From Ardenticatenia bacterium (GTDB lineage Bacteria; Chloroflexota; Anaerolineae; Promineifilales; Promineifilaceae), in contig JAACJX010000652.1 of NCBI GenBank assembly GCA_014237545.1, positions 3,034 through 8,394 on the forward strand: DNA of 5,361 nt, read 5' to 3'. Numbering within the stretch: the first letter of the stretch is position 1; each line of letters opens with the position of its first letter. Positions 1 to 5,361 of the stretch are shown one piece after another. A model generated the notes under the pieces. The model was given only the letters and a program-made list of their open reading frames with translations, made no database searches and had not been told where the DNA came from. The translations under genes and the position numbers were made by a program.

Positions 1-596
1 CCGACGGTTTCTTCGAGTTGTGGGCGAACCCACGCCTGATGCCCCACCTGCACCTGCCGCTGCAATCGGGCAGCGACCGGGTACTGCGCCGCATGGCCCG
101 CCGCACCAGCCGGGCCGAGTTCCGGGCCCTGGTCGACGCAGCCCGCGCCCATATCCCCGACCTGAGCGTTAGCACCGACATCATCTGCGGCTTCCCCGGC
201 GAGACGGAAGCGGAGTTCGCCGAGACCCTGGAGTACGCCGAGGCGATCGGCTTCGCGCGCATTCATGCCTTCAGCTACAGCCCGCGGCCCGGCACGGCCG
301 CGGCGCGGATGGCTGGACAGATCTCCGGCCCGGTCAAGCGCGAGCGCACCCGGCAACTGATAGCCCTGGGCGAACGACTGAGCCTGGCGTTCCACCGGGG
401 CTACGAGGGGGCGACGCGGCCGGTGCTGTGGGAGACGGCCACCGGCGCGAACGCCGACGGCTTGCTGTGGGCGGGATACACGGATAACTACATCCGCGTG
501 TCGGCCGTTGGCCCGGCGGATCTGATGCGGCGGGTGACGATGACGCGGGTGGGGGAGGCGCGGGTGGAGGGAATGAGCGGGGTAATTGTCAGTTAA
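1..596 (+). CDS. mtaB: tRNA methylthiotransferase, MtaB-like radical SAM enzyme (C-terminal part, 5' end outside window)
   Basis: The reading frame is open from the window edge (first full codon at 3) to TAA at 594-596, so this is the 3' part of a longer gene. What is visible: the radical-SAM barrel motif HLHLPLQSGSD (about 46-78), then STDIICGFPGET (about 171-204) and FSYSPRPGT (about 271-295), all typical of the MiaB/MtaB/RimO methylthiotransferases. The C-terminal stretch, with VLWE and GYTDNYIRV (about 421-501), looks like a TRAM-type RNA-binding end in the MtaB style. MtaB adds a methylthio group to t6A at position 37 of tRNAs reading ANN codons, using two 4Fe-4S clusters; MiaB acts on i6A instead. 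The Cys-rich N-terminal domain and the CxxxCxxC motif would lie upstream. MtaB rather than MiaB or RimO is chosen from the C-terminal pattern and is less certain than the family. The gene converges on the protease-like gene with 12 bases between stops and no clear terminator hairpin. Confidence 0.88.
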   Translation, partial: DGFFELWANPRLMPHLHLPLQSGSDRVLRRMARRTSRAEFRALVDAARAHIPDLSVSTDIICGFPGETEAEFAETLEYAEAIGFARIHAFSYSPRPGTAAARMAGQISGPVKRERTRQLIALGERLSLAFHRGYEGATRPVLWETATGANADGLLWAGYTDNYIRVSAVGPADLMRRVTMTRVGEARVEGMSGVIVS

Positions 597-608
597 ACGC
601 GCCGCCGA

Positions 609-1475
609 TCATTTTCCCGTTAATACACTCGCGTCATCGCTCGCCGCCACGCTATAGAGACGCACCACGGCCCGCGTATCCGCTCGCAGCGCCCGCCCCT
701 GGAGCCAGTTGTTGGCGATGTGCCGGCCCTCGTAAAACACGCCGCCCGACGCGCCCAACTCGATAAAATTATCGATTTCCAGCGCGGGCACCGGGCCGTC
801 CTCCCGAATCGATGAAACTCGTGCCCATTCGACGAACGTCGTCTTGCCGTCCCAATTGACCTGGGCGATCTCACTGCCGGGCCGGATGACCGACAGTTCC
901 GCCACCCCCAGTGGCGCGGATGGAACACCATGGTAGTCGAAGAAGCCAATGCCTTTGATGGTCTTAAAGTCGAGGAGCATCAAGCCCGGCCCAGAGGCTA
1001 CGACAGTGTAACTGGATAGGGGCGCGTTGCGCAAGATGAATTGACCGTCGGCCAGAGCCACCGAGAGGTGGATTTCCGCGCGGGCCAGCGCGGGGCTCTC
1101 CCCGCGTTGGAGGCTTGCGTAATGATTATGGGTGATGACATAGCGCCCGGCGATAACTGTGCCGTGGCCCACGCGAACCGGCCCGGAGCTTAAAAACAAC
1201 AGGCGCACCGTCGAAGCCAGGATCCGTCGGCCCGCGGCGTCACAGTAGGGTTTTGAGGCAGGGGCCGGATCGATGCACGACGGCGACTCCGGCGGCCGGT
1301 ATACGGAATGAATCGGGGCATCCGTGAGGAACAAAAATGTGTCCGGAGCGCCCAGAGTAGCGCGGCCCAGGTGCATCAGCATGCTACCCAGGATGACCGC
1401 AACGAATAACCCATACGAGGTCAAGGGTGCGGAGCGGTGTGGCGCGTGAATGACAGGGCTAATGTGACCGCTCAT
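609..1475 (-). CDS. Membrane-anchored or secreted trypsin-like serine peptidase family protein, possibly lacking the catalytic Asp
   Basis: A 288-residue protein. Residues 1-20 are polar with His and Arg, followed by a hydrophobic segment (about 21-37) that should act as a signal peptide or signal anchor, placing the rest outside the cytoplasm. The only two Cys (67 and 78) lie just after it and could form a disulfide. The trypsin-like fold is suggested by RVGHGTVIAGRYVITHNHY (101-119), which matches the usual GxGxVI...VLTNNHV block with H118 as catalytic His, and by ELGASGGVF (239-247), which matches GxSGG with S243 as nucleophile. Between them, GLMLLDF (164-170) lines up with the DLALLxF block, but the expected Asp is G164 (codon GGC); D169 follows five residues later. 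Substrate and role are unknown. Third codon positions are less GC-rich than in the ABC genes (20 of codons 2-31, against 26 of codons 2-31 in the first ABC gene), hinting at a different origin. The ATG at 1475 is preferred because the next Met lies inside the hydrophobic segment. Confidence 0.72.
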   Translation of the reverse strand: MSGHISPVIHAPHRSAPLTSYGLFVAVILGSMLMHLGRATLGAPDTFLFLTDAPIHSVYRPPESPSCIDPAPASKPYCDAAGRRILASTVRLLFLSSGPVRVGHGTVIAGRYVITHNHYASLQRGESPALARAEIHLSVALADGQFILRNAPLSSYTVVASGPGLMLLDFKTIKGIGFFDYHGVPSAPLGVAELSVIRPGSEIAQVNWDGKTTFVEWARVSSIREDGPVPALEIDNFIELGASGGVFYEGRHIANNWLQGRALRADTRAVVRLYSVAASDDASVLTGK

Positions 1476-1490
1476 GGCCCCTCCCGATAT

Positions 1491-1496
1491 CTCCTT
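1491..1496 (-). promoter_or_regulatory. Candidate Shine-Dalgarno for the protease-like gene
   Basis: Read on the minus strand this is AAGGAG, 15 bases before the ATG, which is rather far. A second purine run, GGGAGGGG (1478-1485), sits only 2 bases before the ATG, which is too close. One of the two probably serves the ATG at 1475; neither has ideal spacing. Confidence 0.35.
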
Positions 1497-1503
1497 TATC
1501 TGG

Positions 1504-1509
1504 ATTGTA
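1504..1509 (-). promoter_or_regulatory. Possible -10 box for the protease-like gene
   Basis: The minus strand reads TACAAT, one mismatch from TATAAT. Transcription would begin near 1497, giving a leader of about 20 bases that contains the AAGGAG. I see no convincing -35 box at the right distance, so this is weak. Confidence 0.2.
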
Positions 1510-1520
1510 CGTTTCTATCG

Positions 1521-1543
1521 TGGCCGCCGCGTGTTCGCGGCCA
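1521..1543. repeat. Short perfect inverted repeat (hairpin) in the divergent intergenic region
   Basis: TGGCCGC (1521-1527) and GCGGCCA (1537-1543) are perfect reverse complements, 7 bp each, with a 9-base loop. It lies 46-68 bases upstream of the protease-like start, just upstream of its candidate -10 box. It could be an operator or simply a chance palindrome in GC-rich DNA. No T-run follows in either direction, so it is not a typical intrinsic terminator. Confidence 0.4.
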
Positions 1544-1611
1544 TTACATAGCGTGGTCGTTCGCGTTGCTGGGGACGCGGTCGGTAGCGGTGAGTATACG
1601 GTCGCTGTAGC

Positions 1612-1641
1612 TTGTGTGAATCACAATACAGAGGATACAAT
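1612..1641 (+). promoter_or_regulatory. Possible promoter of the ABC transporter operon (weak)
   Basis: TTGTGT (1612-1617) and TACAAT (1636-1641) are separated by 18 bases and resemble sigma-70 -35 and -10 boxes, with 3 of 6 and 5 of 6 matches. Transcription would start near 1648, leaving a leader of about 105 bases before the ATG at 1754. It overlaps the possible decayed ORF, which fits if that ORF is not functional. Confidence 0.2.
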
Positions 1642-1753
1642 CCAGCAGTCTAGAACGTTTGTTTTTACCTGCTCAGACCTGACGCCGGGCGACAGTGGCC
1701 CGCCAATTTGAAACGTCAATGGGTCAGGTTCCAGTATTCGCAAGTATGCCCTC

Positions 1754-3565
1754 ATGACCAACCGCGAATTCCGCCTGGAGAACGAGAAGCAGTTCGACCG
1801 CACCGGCCCTGTCCGCTGGATCGTGTCGCACCTGGCCCAATATCCGTGGCTGCCTGTCGCCGCTATTGTGGCCGCGGTGGTTAACAACTTCGCCGCCAGC
1901 TATATCCAGGTGCTCATCGGCCGCGGCTTCGACCTGCTGAACACGCCCGGCTGGACGGCGCGCTCGCTGCTGCTGCTGGCGCTGACGGTCTTCTTCTCGG
2001 CGGCGATGCAGGGGCTGTTCGGCCTGGCGCGCAACTCGTCATTCGAGTTCATGGCCCAACGCGTGGAGCGCGACGGCCGCGACGAGCTATACGCCAGCCT
2101 GCTGGGCAAGAGCCAGACTTTCCACAACCGCCAGCGCATCGGCGACATCATGGCCCGCGCCACCAACGACGTGCGCACGCTCAACATCATGTTCAGCCCC
2201 GGTCTGATGCTCATCACCGATTCGCTCGTCGGTCTGGCCGCACCGATCGTGCTCATCTACCGGATCGACCCGCAGTTGCTATTGGTGCCGCTGATCTTCG
2301 TCGTCTTGTTCATCATCACGATTCGCGGCTACGCGCGGCGGCTGGCCCCGGTCAGCGAAGGGCTGCGCGAGTCATTCGGCGTGATGAACGCCGGCCTGGC
2401 CGAGACGGTGAACGGCATCGAGGTTGTCAAGGGCAGCGCCCAGGAACGGCGCGAGGCGGAAAAGTTCGTCGGCAACGCCTCTGTCTATCGCGACTACGCC
2501 GTGCGCGAGGGCGAAATCCAGGCCCGCTACCTGCCGATGCTGGTCTTCAGTCTGTGCTGGGGTCTGGCGTTCCTGCACGCCATGCTGCTGTGGCGCGACG
2601 GCCAGTTGAGCCTCGGCCAGGTGGTCAGCTACGTGGGCCTGGTCGGCTTCTTGCGCTTCCCGACGTTCGTCTCCGTGTTCTCCTTCCAGTTAGCCCAACT
2701 GGGCGTCGCCAGCGCTCGCCGTATTTTGGAGCTCATCAACACCGAGTCGGACCTGGACGAGAACGAAGGCGGCGTGGCGCGGCCGATCGCGGGCAAGGTG
2801 GAGTTTCGTAATGTCAGCTTTGGCTATGATGACAGGGAGAAAGGGAGCAGAGGAGAAAGGGAGCAGGGGGGCGAAGCACCCGCTAAGTCTCTGCATGTGC
2901 TGAAGGATATATCTTTCGTGGCCCACCCCGGCGAGACGGTGGCCATTGTGGGGCAGACGGGCAGCGGCAAGAGCACGCTGACCCGGCTCATCAATCGCAT
3001 TTTTGATGCTGCCGCCGGGCAGGTTCTCGTCGACGACGTGAATGTGCGCGACTGGAATCTGGAGTCGCTGCGCTCGCAGATCTCCACGATTGAACAGGAC
3101 GTGTTCCTGTTCTCGCGCAGTATCGCCGAAAATATTGCCTTCGGCGTGCCCGACGCAACGCGAGAGGACATCGAGCAGGCGGCGCGAGAGGCGCAGGCCC
3201 ACGACTTCATCATGAGCTTCGACAAGGGGTATGACACCGAGGTGGGCGAGCGCGGCGTGGCCCTCTCGGGCGGCCAGCGGCAGCGCATCGCCATCGCCCG
3301 CGCCTTCCTGACTAACCCGCGCATTCTGATCCTCGACGACAGCACCAGCGCCATCGACAGCGCGACGGAGGACCGCATCCAGCAGGCGATGTATCGCATC
3401 AGCCAGCAGCGGACGACGTTCCTCATCACCCACCGGCTGAGCCAGATTCGCTGGGCCGACCGCATCCTGGTGTTGAAGGCCGGGGAGATCGTGGACCAGG
3501 GGACGCATGAGGAGTTACTGGAGCATTCGGCCGACTACCAGCGCATCTTCGCGAGGTATGATTAG
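1754..3565 (+). CDS. ABC exporter half-transporter, subunit with degenerate Walker B (heterodimer partner 1)
   Basis: A 603-residue inner-membrane protein with an N-terminal exporter transmembrane domain (about 25-325) and a C-terminal ATPase domain (about 345-603), the usual length for a half-transporter. Hydrophobic segments are visible near 32-55, 71-92, 148-169, 173-190, 260-280 and 287-305. Coupling-helix regions are recognisable at NRQRIGDIMARATND (125-139) and ETVNGIEVVKGSAQ (217-230). ATPase motifs: A-loop Y358, Walker A GQTGSGKST (400-408, K406), Q-loop Q448, signature LSGGQ (504-508), Walker B ILILDD (524-529) and H-loop H560. The catalytic Glu is replaced by D529, as in the degenerate subunit of heterodimeric exporters such as TM287/288 and BmrCD. 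It should export a substrate, perhaps a drug, lipid or peptide, that cannot be deduced. Between Y358 and the next strand there is an extra low-complexity Gly/Glu/Arg loop of about 18 residues. The ATG at 1754 is the only usable start after the in-frame TGA at 1709; no good Shine-Dalgarno precedes it. Confidence 0.95.
   Translation: MTNREFRLENEKQFDRTGPVRWIVSHLAQYPWLPVAAIVAAVVNNFAASYIQVLIGRGFDLLNTPGWTARSLLLLALTVFFSAAMQGLFGLARNSSFEFMAQRVERDGRDELYASLLGKSQTFHNRQRIGDIMARATNDVRTLNIMFSPGLMLITDSLVGLAAPIVLIYRIDPQLLLVPLIFVVLFIITIRGYARRLAPVSEGLRESFGVMNAGLAETVNGIEVVKGSAQERREAEKFVGNASVYRDYAVREGEIQARYLPMLVFSLCWGLAFLHAMLLWRDGQLSLGQVVSYVGLVGFLRFPTFVSVFSFQLAQLGVASARRILELINTESDLDENEGGVARPIAGKVEFRNVSFGYDDREKGSRGEREQGGEAPAKSLHVLKDISFVAHPGETVAIVGQTGSGKSTLTRLINRIFDAAAGQVLVDDVNVRDWNLESLRSQISTIEQDVFLFSRSIAENIAFGVPDATREDIEQAAREAQAHDFIMSFDKGYDTEVGERGVALSGGQRQRIAIARAFLTNPRILILDDSTSAIDSATEDRIQQAMYRISQQRTTFLITHRLSQIRWADRILVLKAGEIVDQGTHEELLEHSADYQRIFARYD
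2831..2884. repeat. In-frame purine-rich repeat insert in the ATPase domain of the first ABC gene
   Basis: About 54 bases, nearly all purine on the plus strand, containing a 16-bp tandem repeat: GGGAGAAAGGGAGCAG (2835-2850) followed by AGGAGAAAGGGAGCAG (2851-2866), differing only in the first base. It encodes a Gly/Glu/Arg-rich loop (about residues 360-377) between the A-loop Tyr and the strand leading to Walker A, where related ATPase domains have only a few residues. The 14-mer GGGAGAAAGGGAGC recurs exactly at 4638-4651 in the next gene. The edges are estimated from where normal family sequence stops and resumes. Confidence 0.7.
3553..3557 (+). promoter_or_regulatory. Shine-Dalgarno of the second ABC gene
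   Basis: GAGGT lies inside the last codons of the first ABC gene, 8 bases before the ATG at 3566. With the TAG of the first gene directly abutting that ATG, it supports the chosen start and coupled translation of the two subunits. Confidence 0.65.
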
Positions 3566-5361
3566 ATGGGCTTCATTCTCGACGGCCTTGATACCGAGAG
3601 CTACGACCGTCAATACAGCGACCGCGAACTGCTGAACCGCATTATCAGCTATTTCCGGCCGCATACCTCCCGTATGATCCTGATCGCGGTCATGATCACC
3701 CTCAACTCCGTCATGAGCGCCCTCGGCCCCATCGTCATCGCCCGCGCCATTGGCCTGATGGAGACCAACCCCGCGACGACCACGATGATCCTCATCGCCC
3801 TGGGCGTCAGTCTCGTCGGCGCGTCGGCCTGGGTTTTCAACTACATCCGGCAGTTGTTCTCGGCGCGGGTGACGAGCAACGTCATCCTGAAGCTGCGCGA
3901 GGACGTCTTTAACGCCACCGTTCGCCACGACATGTCGTTCTACGACGAGCACCCGTCGGGCAAGATCGTCAGCCGGGTCACGTCGGACACGAACGACTTC
4001 GCCGAGGTCGTCAACCTGACGCTGAACCTCATCAGCCAGTTGTTGTTGGTGGTGTTGCTGATCGCCTACCTGCTCAGCGTCAACCCGCGACTGACGCTCC
4101 TGCTGATCGCCATGGCTCCCTTCGCGGCGATCATCGCCCTCAGTTTCCGACGGCTGGCGCGGCGTGTGACGCAGAACGCGCGGCGCGTGACGGCCATCAT
4201 CAACGCCCAGATCCAGGAGTCGATCAGCGGCATTCTGGTGGCCAAGAGCTTCCGCCAGGAGCCGGCCGTCTACGCCACCTTCGACGCCAACAACCGGCAG
4301 GGGTACCGCGTAGGCCTGACGCGCGGCCTCACGCTGTCGGGCATCTTCCCCCTGATGGGGCTGGCTTCGGGACTGGGCACGGCGATCGTTTTCTACGTCG
4401 GTGGTCTGGCCACGATGACGACAATCGCCCCGGCCGAATGGTACTTGTTCATGCAGACGGTGGGCTTCTTCTGGTTCCCGGTGACCAACATCGCCTCGTT
4501 CTGGAGCCAATTCCAGGACGGCCTCTCGGCTGCCGAGCGCGTCTTCGCCTTGATCGACCGCGAGCCGAAGGTGCGGCAGACGGATAATCAACCGGTAGGA
4601 CCGAGGGCATCCGGACTGCAGGAAAGCAAGGGAGATGGGGAGAAAGGGAGCGTGAGTGCCGGAGATGTCGCCCCTGCTCCCCCGCCCCCCGGCTCCCCTG
4701 CGCTTGCTCTCCCCACCCGGGGCCGTATCGAGTTCCGCCACGTGCGCTTCAGCTACACCGACCGCGAGGTGGTGCTGCCCGACTTCTCGCTCGACATTCG
4801 CGCCGGGGAGACGGTGGCCCTGGTAGGCCACACCGGCGCGGGCAAGAGTAGCATCGGCAAGCTGATCACCCGCTTCTATGAGTTCCAGGGCGGCCAGATC
4901 CTGCTCGACGGCCGCGACATCCGCTCGCTCGACCTGGGGCAGTACCGGCTGCAGATCGGGCTCGTGCCCCAGGAGCCGTTCCTGTTCGCCGGGACGGTGG
5001 CAGAGAACATCCGCTATGGCCGGCCGGACGCATCCAACGAGGACGTGGCCGCGGCCGCCAATGCCATCAGCAATGGGGAATGGGTGGCATCGCTGCCGCT
5101 TGGCCTGCAGACGGACGTGGGCGAGCGCGGCGGCAGCCTGTCGATGGGCCAGCGGCAACTGGTGGCGCTGGCGCGGGTAGTGCTGAAAGACCCGGCCATC
5201 TTCATCCTCGACGAGGCCACGGCCAGCATTGACCCATTCACCGAGTCGCAGATTCAGGAAGGCTTGCAGGAGATCATGCGCGACCGCACGTCGCTGGTCA
5301 TCGCTCACCGCTTGTTCACCGTGCGCCATGCCGACCGGATCATCGTCATGCGCGAGGGGCA
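3566..5361 (+). CDS. ABC exporter half-transporter, catalytic-Glu subunit (heterodimer partner 2), 3' end outside window
   Basis: Translating by hand from the ATG at 3566, the frame stays open to the window edge (598 full codons). Only the last residues of the ATPase domain are missing. The transmembrane domain covers about 1-325, with hydrophobic segments near 37-58, 73-92, 151-170 and 176-193. Coupling-helix regions are seen at HPSGKIVSRVTSDTND and QESISGILVAKSFRQ. ATPase motifs: A-loop Y397, Walker A GHTGAGKSS (421-429, K427), Q-loop Q469, signature LSMGQ (525-529, where LSGGQ is usual), Walker B IFILDE (545-550, catalytic E550) and H-loop H581. The altered signature faces the degenerate Walker site of the first subunit, while its own intact Walker B pairs with the first subunit's LSGGQ. 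The two therefore make one asymmetric exporter. The start directly abuts the stop of the first gene, so they are surely one operon. The linker before the ATPase domain (about 337-384) is roughly 30 residues longer than usual and holds a Pro/Gly/Ala/Ser-rich repeat insert. Confidence 0.95.
   Translation, partial: MGFILDGLDTESYDRQYSDRELLNRIISYFRPHTSRMILIAVMITLNSVMSALGPIVIARAIGLMETNPATTTMILIALGVSLVGASAWVFNYIRQLFSARVTSNVILKLREDVFNATVRHDMSFYDEHPSGKIVSRVTSDTNDFAEVVNLTLNLISQLLLVVLLIAYLLSVNPRLTLLLIAMAPFAAIIALSFRRLARRVTQNARRVTAIINAQIQESISGILVAKSFRQEPAVYATFDANNRQGYRVGLTRGLTLSGIFPLMGLASGLGTAIVFYVGGLATMTTIAPAEWYLFMQTVGFFWFPVTNIASFWSQFQDGLSAAERVFALIDREPKVRQTDNQPVGPRASGLQESKGDGEKGSVSAGDVAPAPPPPGSPALALPTRGRIEFRHVRFSYTDREVVLPDFSLDIRAGETVALVGHTGAGKSSIGKLITRFYEFQGGQILLDGRDIRSLDLGQYRLQIGLVPQEPFLFAGTVAENIRYGRPDASNEDVAAAANAISNGEWVASLPLGLQTDVGERGGSLSMGQRQLVALARVVLKDPAIFILDEATASIDPFTESQIQEGLQEIMRDRTSLVIAHRLFTVRHADRIIVMREG
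4619..4717. repeat. In-frame purine/pyrimidine inverted-repeat insert in the linker of the second ABC gene
   Basis: The left arm is purine-rich (about 4621-4651) and the right arm pyrimidine-rich (about 4671-4714). GGAAAGCAAG (4621-4630) pairs with CTTGCTCTCC (4703-4712) at 9 of 10 positions, and GGGGAG (4637-4642) pairs with CTCCCC (4693-4698). The left arm contains the 14-mer GGGAGAAAGGGAGC shared with the first ABC gene. The right arm, reverse-complemented, contains GGGAGCAGGGG, also present in the first gene's insert at 2859-2869. It therefore carries both direct and inverted copies of the same unit. The encoded residues (about 350-383) are low-complexity and lie between the transmembrane domain and the ATPase domain. 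Confidence 0.7.

Larger units (their letters stand above)
1463..1753 (+). pseudogene. Possible decayed trypsin-like peptidase tail (weak)
   Basis: The plus-strand frame is open from 1463 to TGA at 1709-1711. The nearest start is TTG at 1505, giving at most 68 residues. The last residues read LTPGDSGPPI, close to the GDSGGP nucleophile block of trypsin-like peptidases. After the stop the same frame continues NVNGSGSS, which resembles the strand that usually follows GDSGGPV in that family. There is no visible His block, no ribosome binding site, and the region is less GC-rich than the flanking genes. It may be the eroded 3' end of a peptidase gene, or the motif may be chance. The frame is also that of the ABC gene starting at 1754, but the TGA separates them. 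Confidence 0.25.

Noticed and set aside
597..608. Possible terminator between the convergent genes
   Set aside because: Only 12 bases separate the stops, and no stem with a T-run is visible on either strand.
1621..1887. Minus-strand frame crossing the start of the ABC operon
   Set aside because: It overlaps the well-supported N-terminus of the first ABC protein and has no recognisable features.
2835..2866. CRISPR-like repeat
   Set aside because: Only two 16-bp units with no spacers, inside a coding sequence; it is a simple tandem repeat.
2690..3508. Long minus-strand open frames opposite the first ABC gene
   Set aside because: Both antisense frames here mirror the ATPase domain and show no domain of their own; their start codons lack support.
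3515..5329. A 604-codon open frame on the minus strand
   Set aside because: It lies entirely opposite the second ABC gene, whose plus-strand translation carries every ABC motif. The antisense protein is low-complexity (Asp, Arg, His, Gln and Gly-rich) with no recognisable domain, as expected from GC-rich codons read backwards.

Overview
This is a GC-rich bacterial window that ends inside genes on both sides. The long purine-rich inserts inside genes, together with the style of the ABC proteins, remind me of Chloroflexota (Anaerolineae and relatives). That is a guess from sequence style, not a demonstrated assignment. No plasmid, phage, CRISPR or RNA-gene signature is visible.

Layout. (1) Positions 1-596, + strand: the C-terminal part of a radical-SAM tRNA methylthiotransferase, closest in style to MtaB, whose catalytic Cys cluster lies upstream of the window. 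(2) Positions 609-1475, - strand: a membrane-anchored or exported trypsin-like (S1/V8-like) protein, convergent with (1) and only 12 bases away. It has clear His and Ser motifs, but Gly sits where the usual catalytic Asp would align. (3) Positions 1476-1753: a divergent intergenic region with a short hairpin, weak promoter candidates and a short open stretch ending in a GDSGPP motif, possibly the worn-out tail of another trypsin-like gene. (4) Positions 1754-3565 and 3566 to the end, + strand: two ABC half-transporters (transmembrane domain fused to ATPase domain) with no gap between them, the second cut by the window edge at about residue 598.

How the genes work together. The two ABC genes almost certainly form one heterodimeric exporter of the BmrCD/LmrCD/TM287-288 type. 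The first subunit has Asp at the catalytic Glu position of Walker B but a perfect LSGGQ signature. The second has the normal Walker B Glu but an altered LSMGQ signature. In the sandwich dimer these changes fall on the same nucleotide site, giving one degenerate and one catalytic site. The substrate cannot be read from the sequence.

The most unusual feature is that both ABC genes carry an in-frame, low-complexity, purine-rich insert sharing an identical 14-mer. The inserts sit at different structural positions: a beta-strand loop of the ATPase domain in the first gene, the domain linker in the second. In the second gene the insert is an imperfect inverted repeat. This looks like a small dispersed repeat family tolerated inside coding sequence. 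I see no clear evidence of a wholly new biological system in this window.
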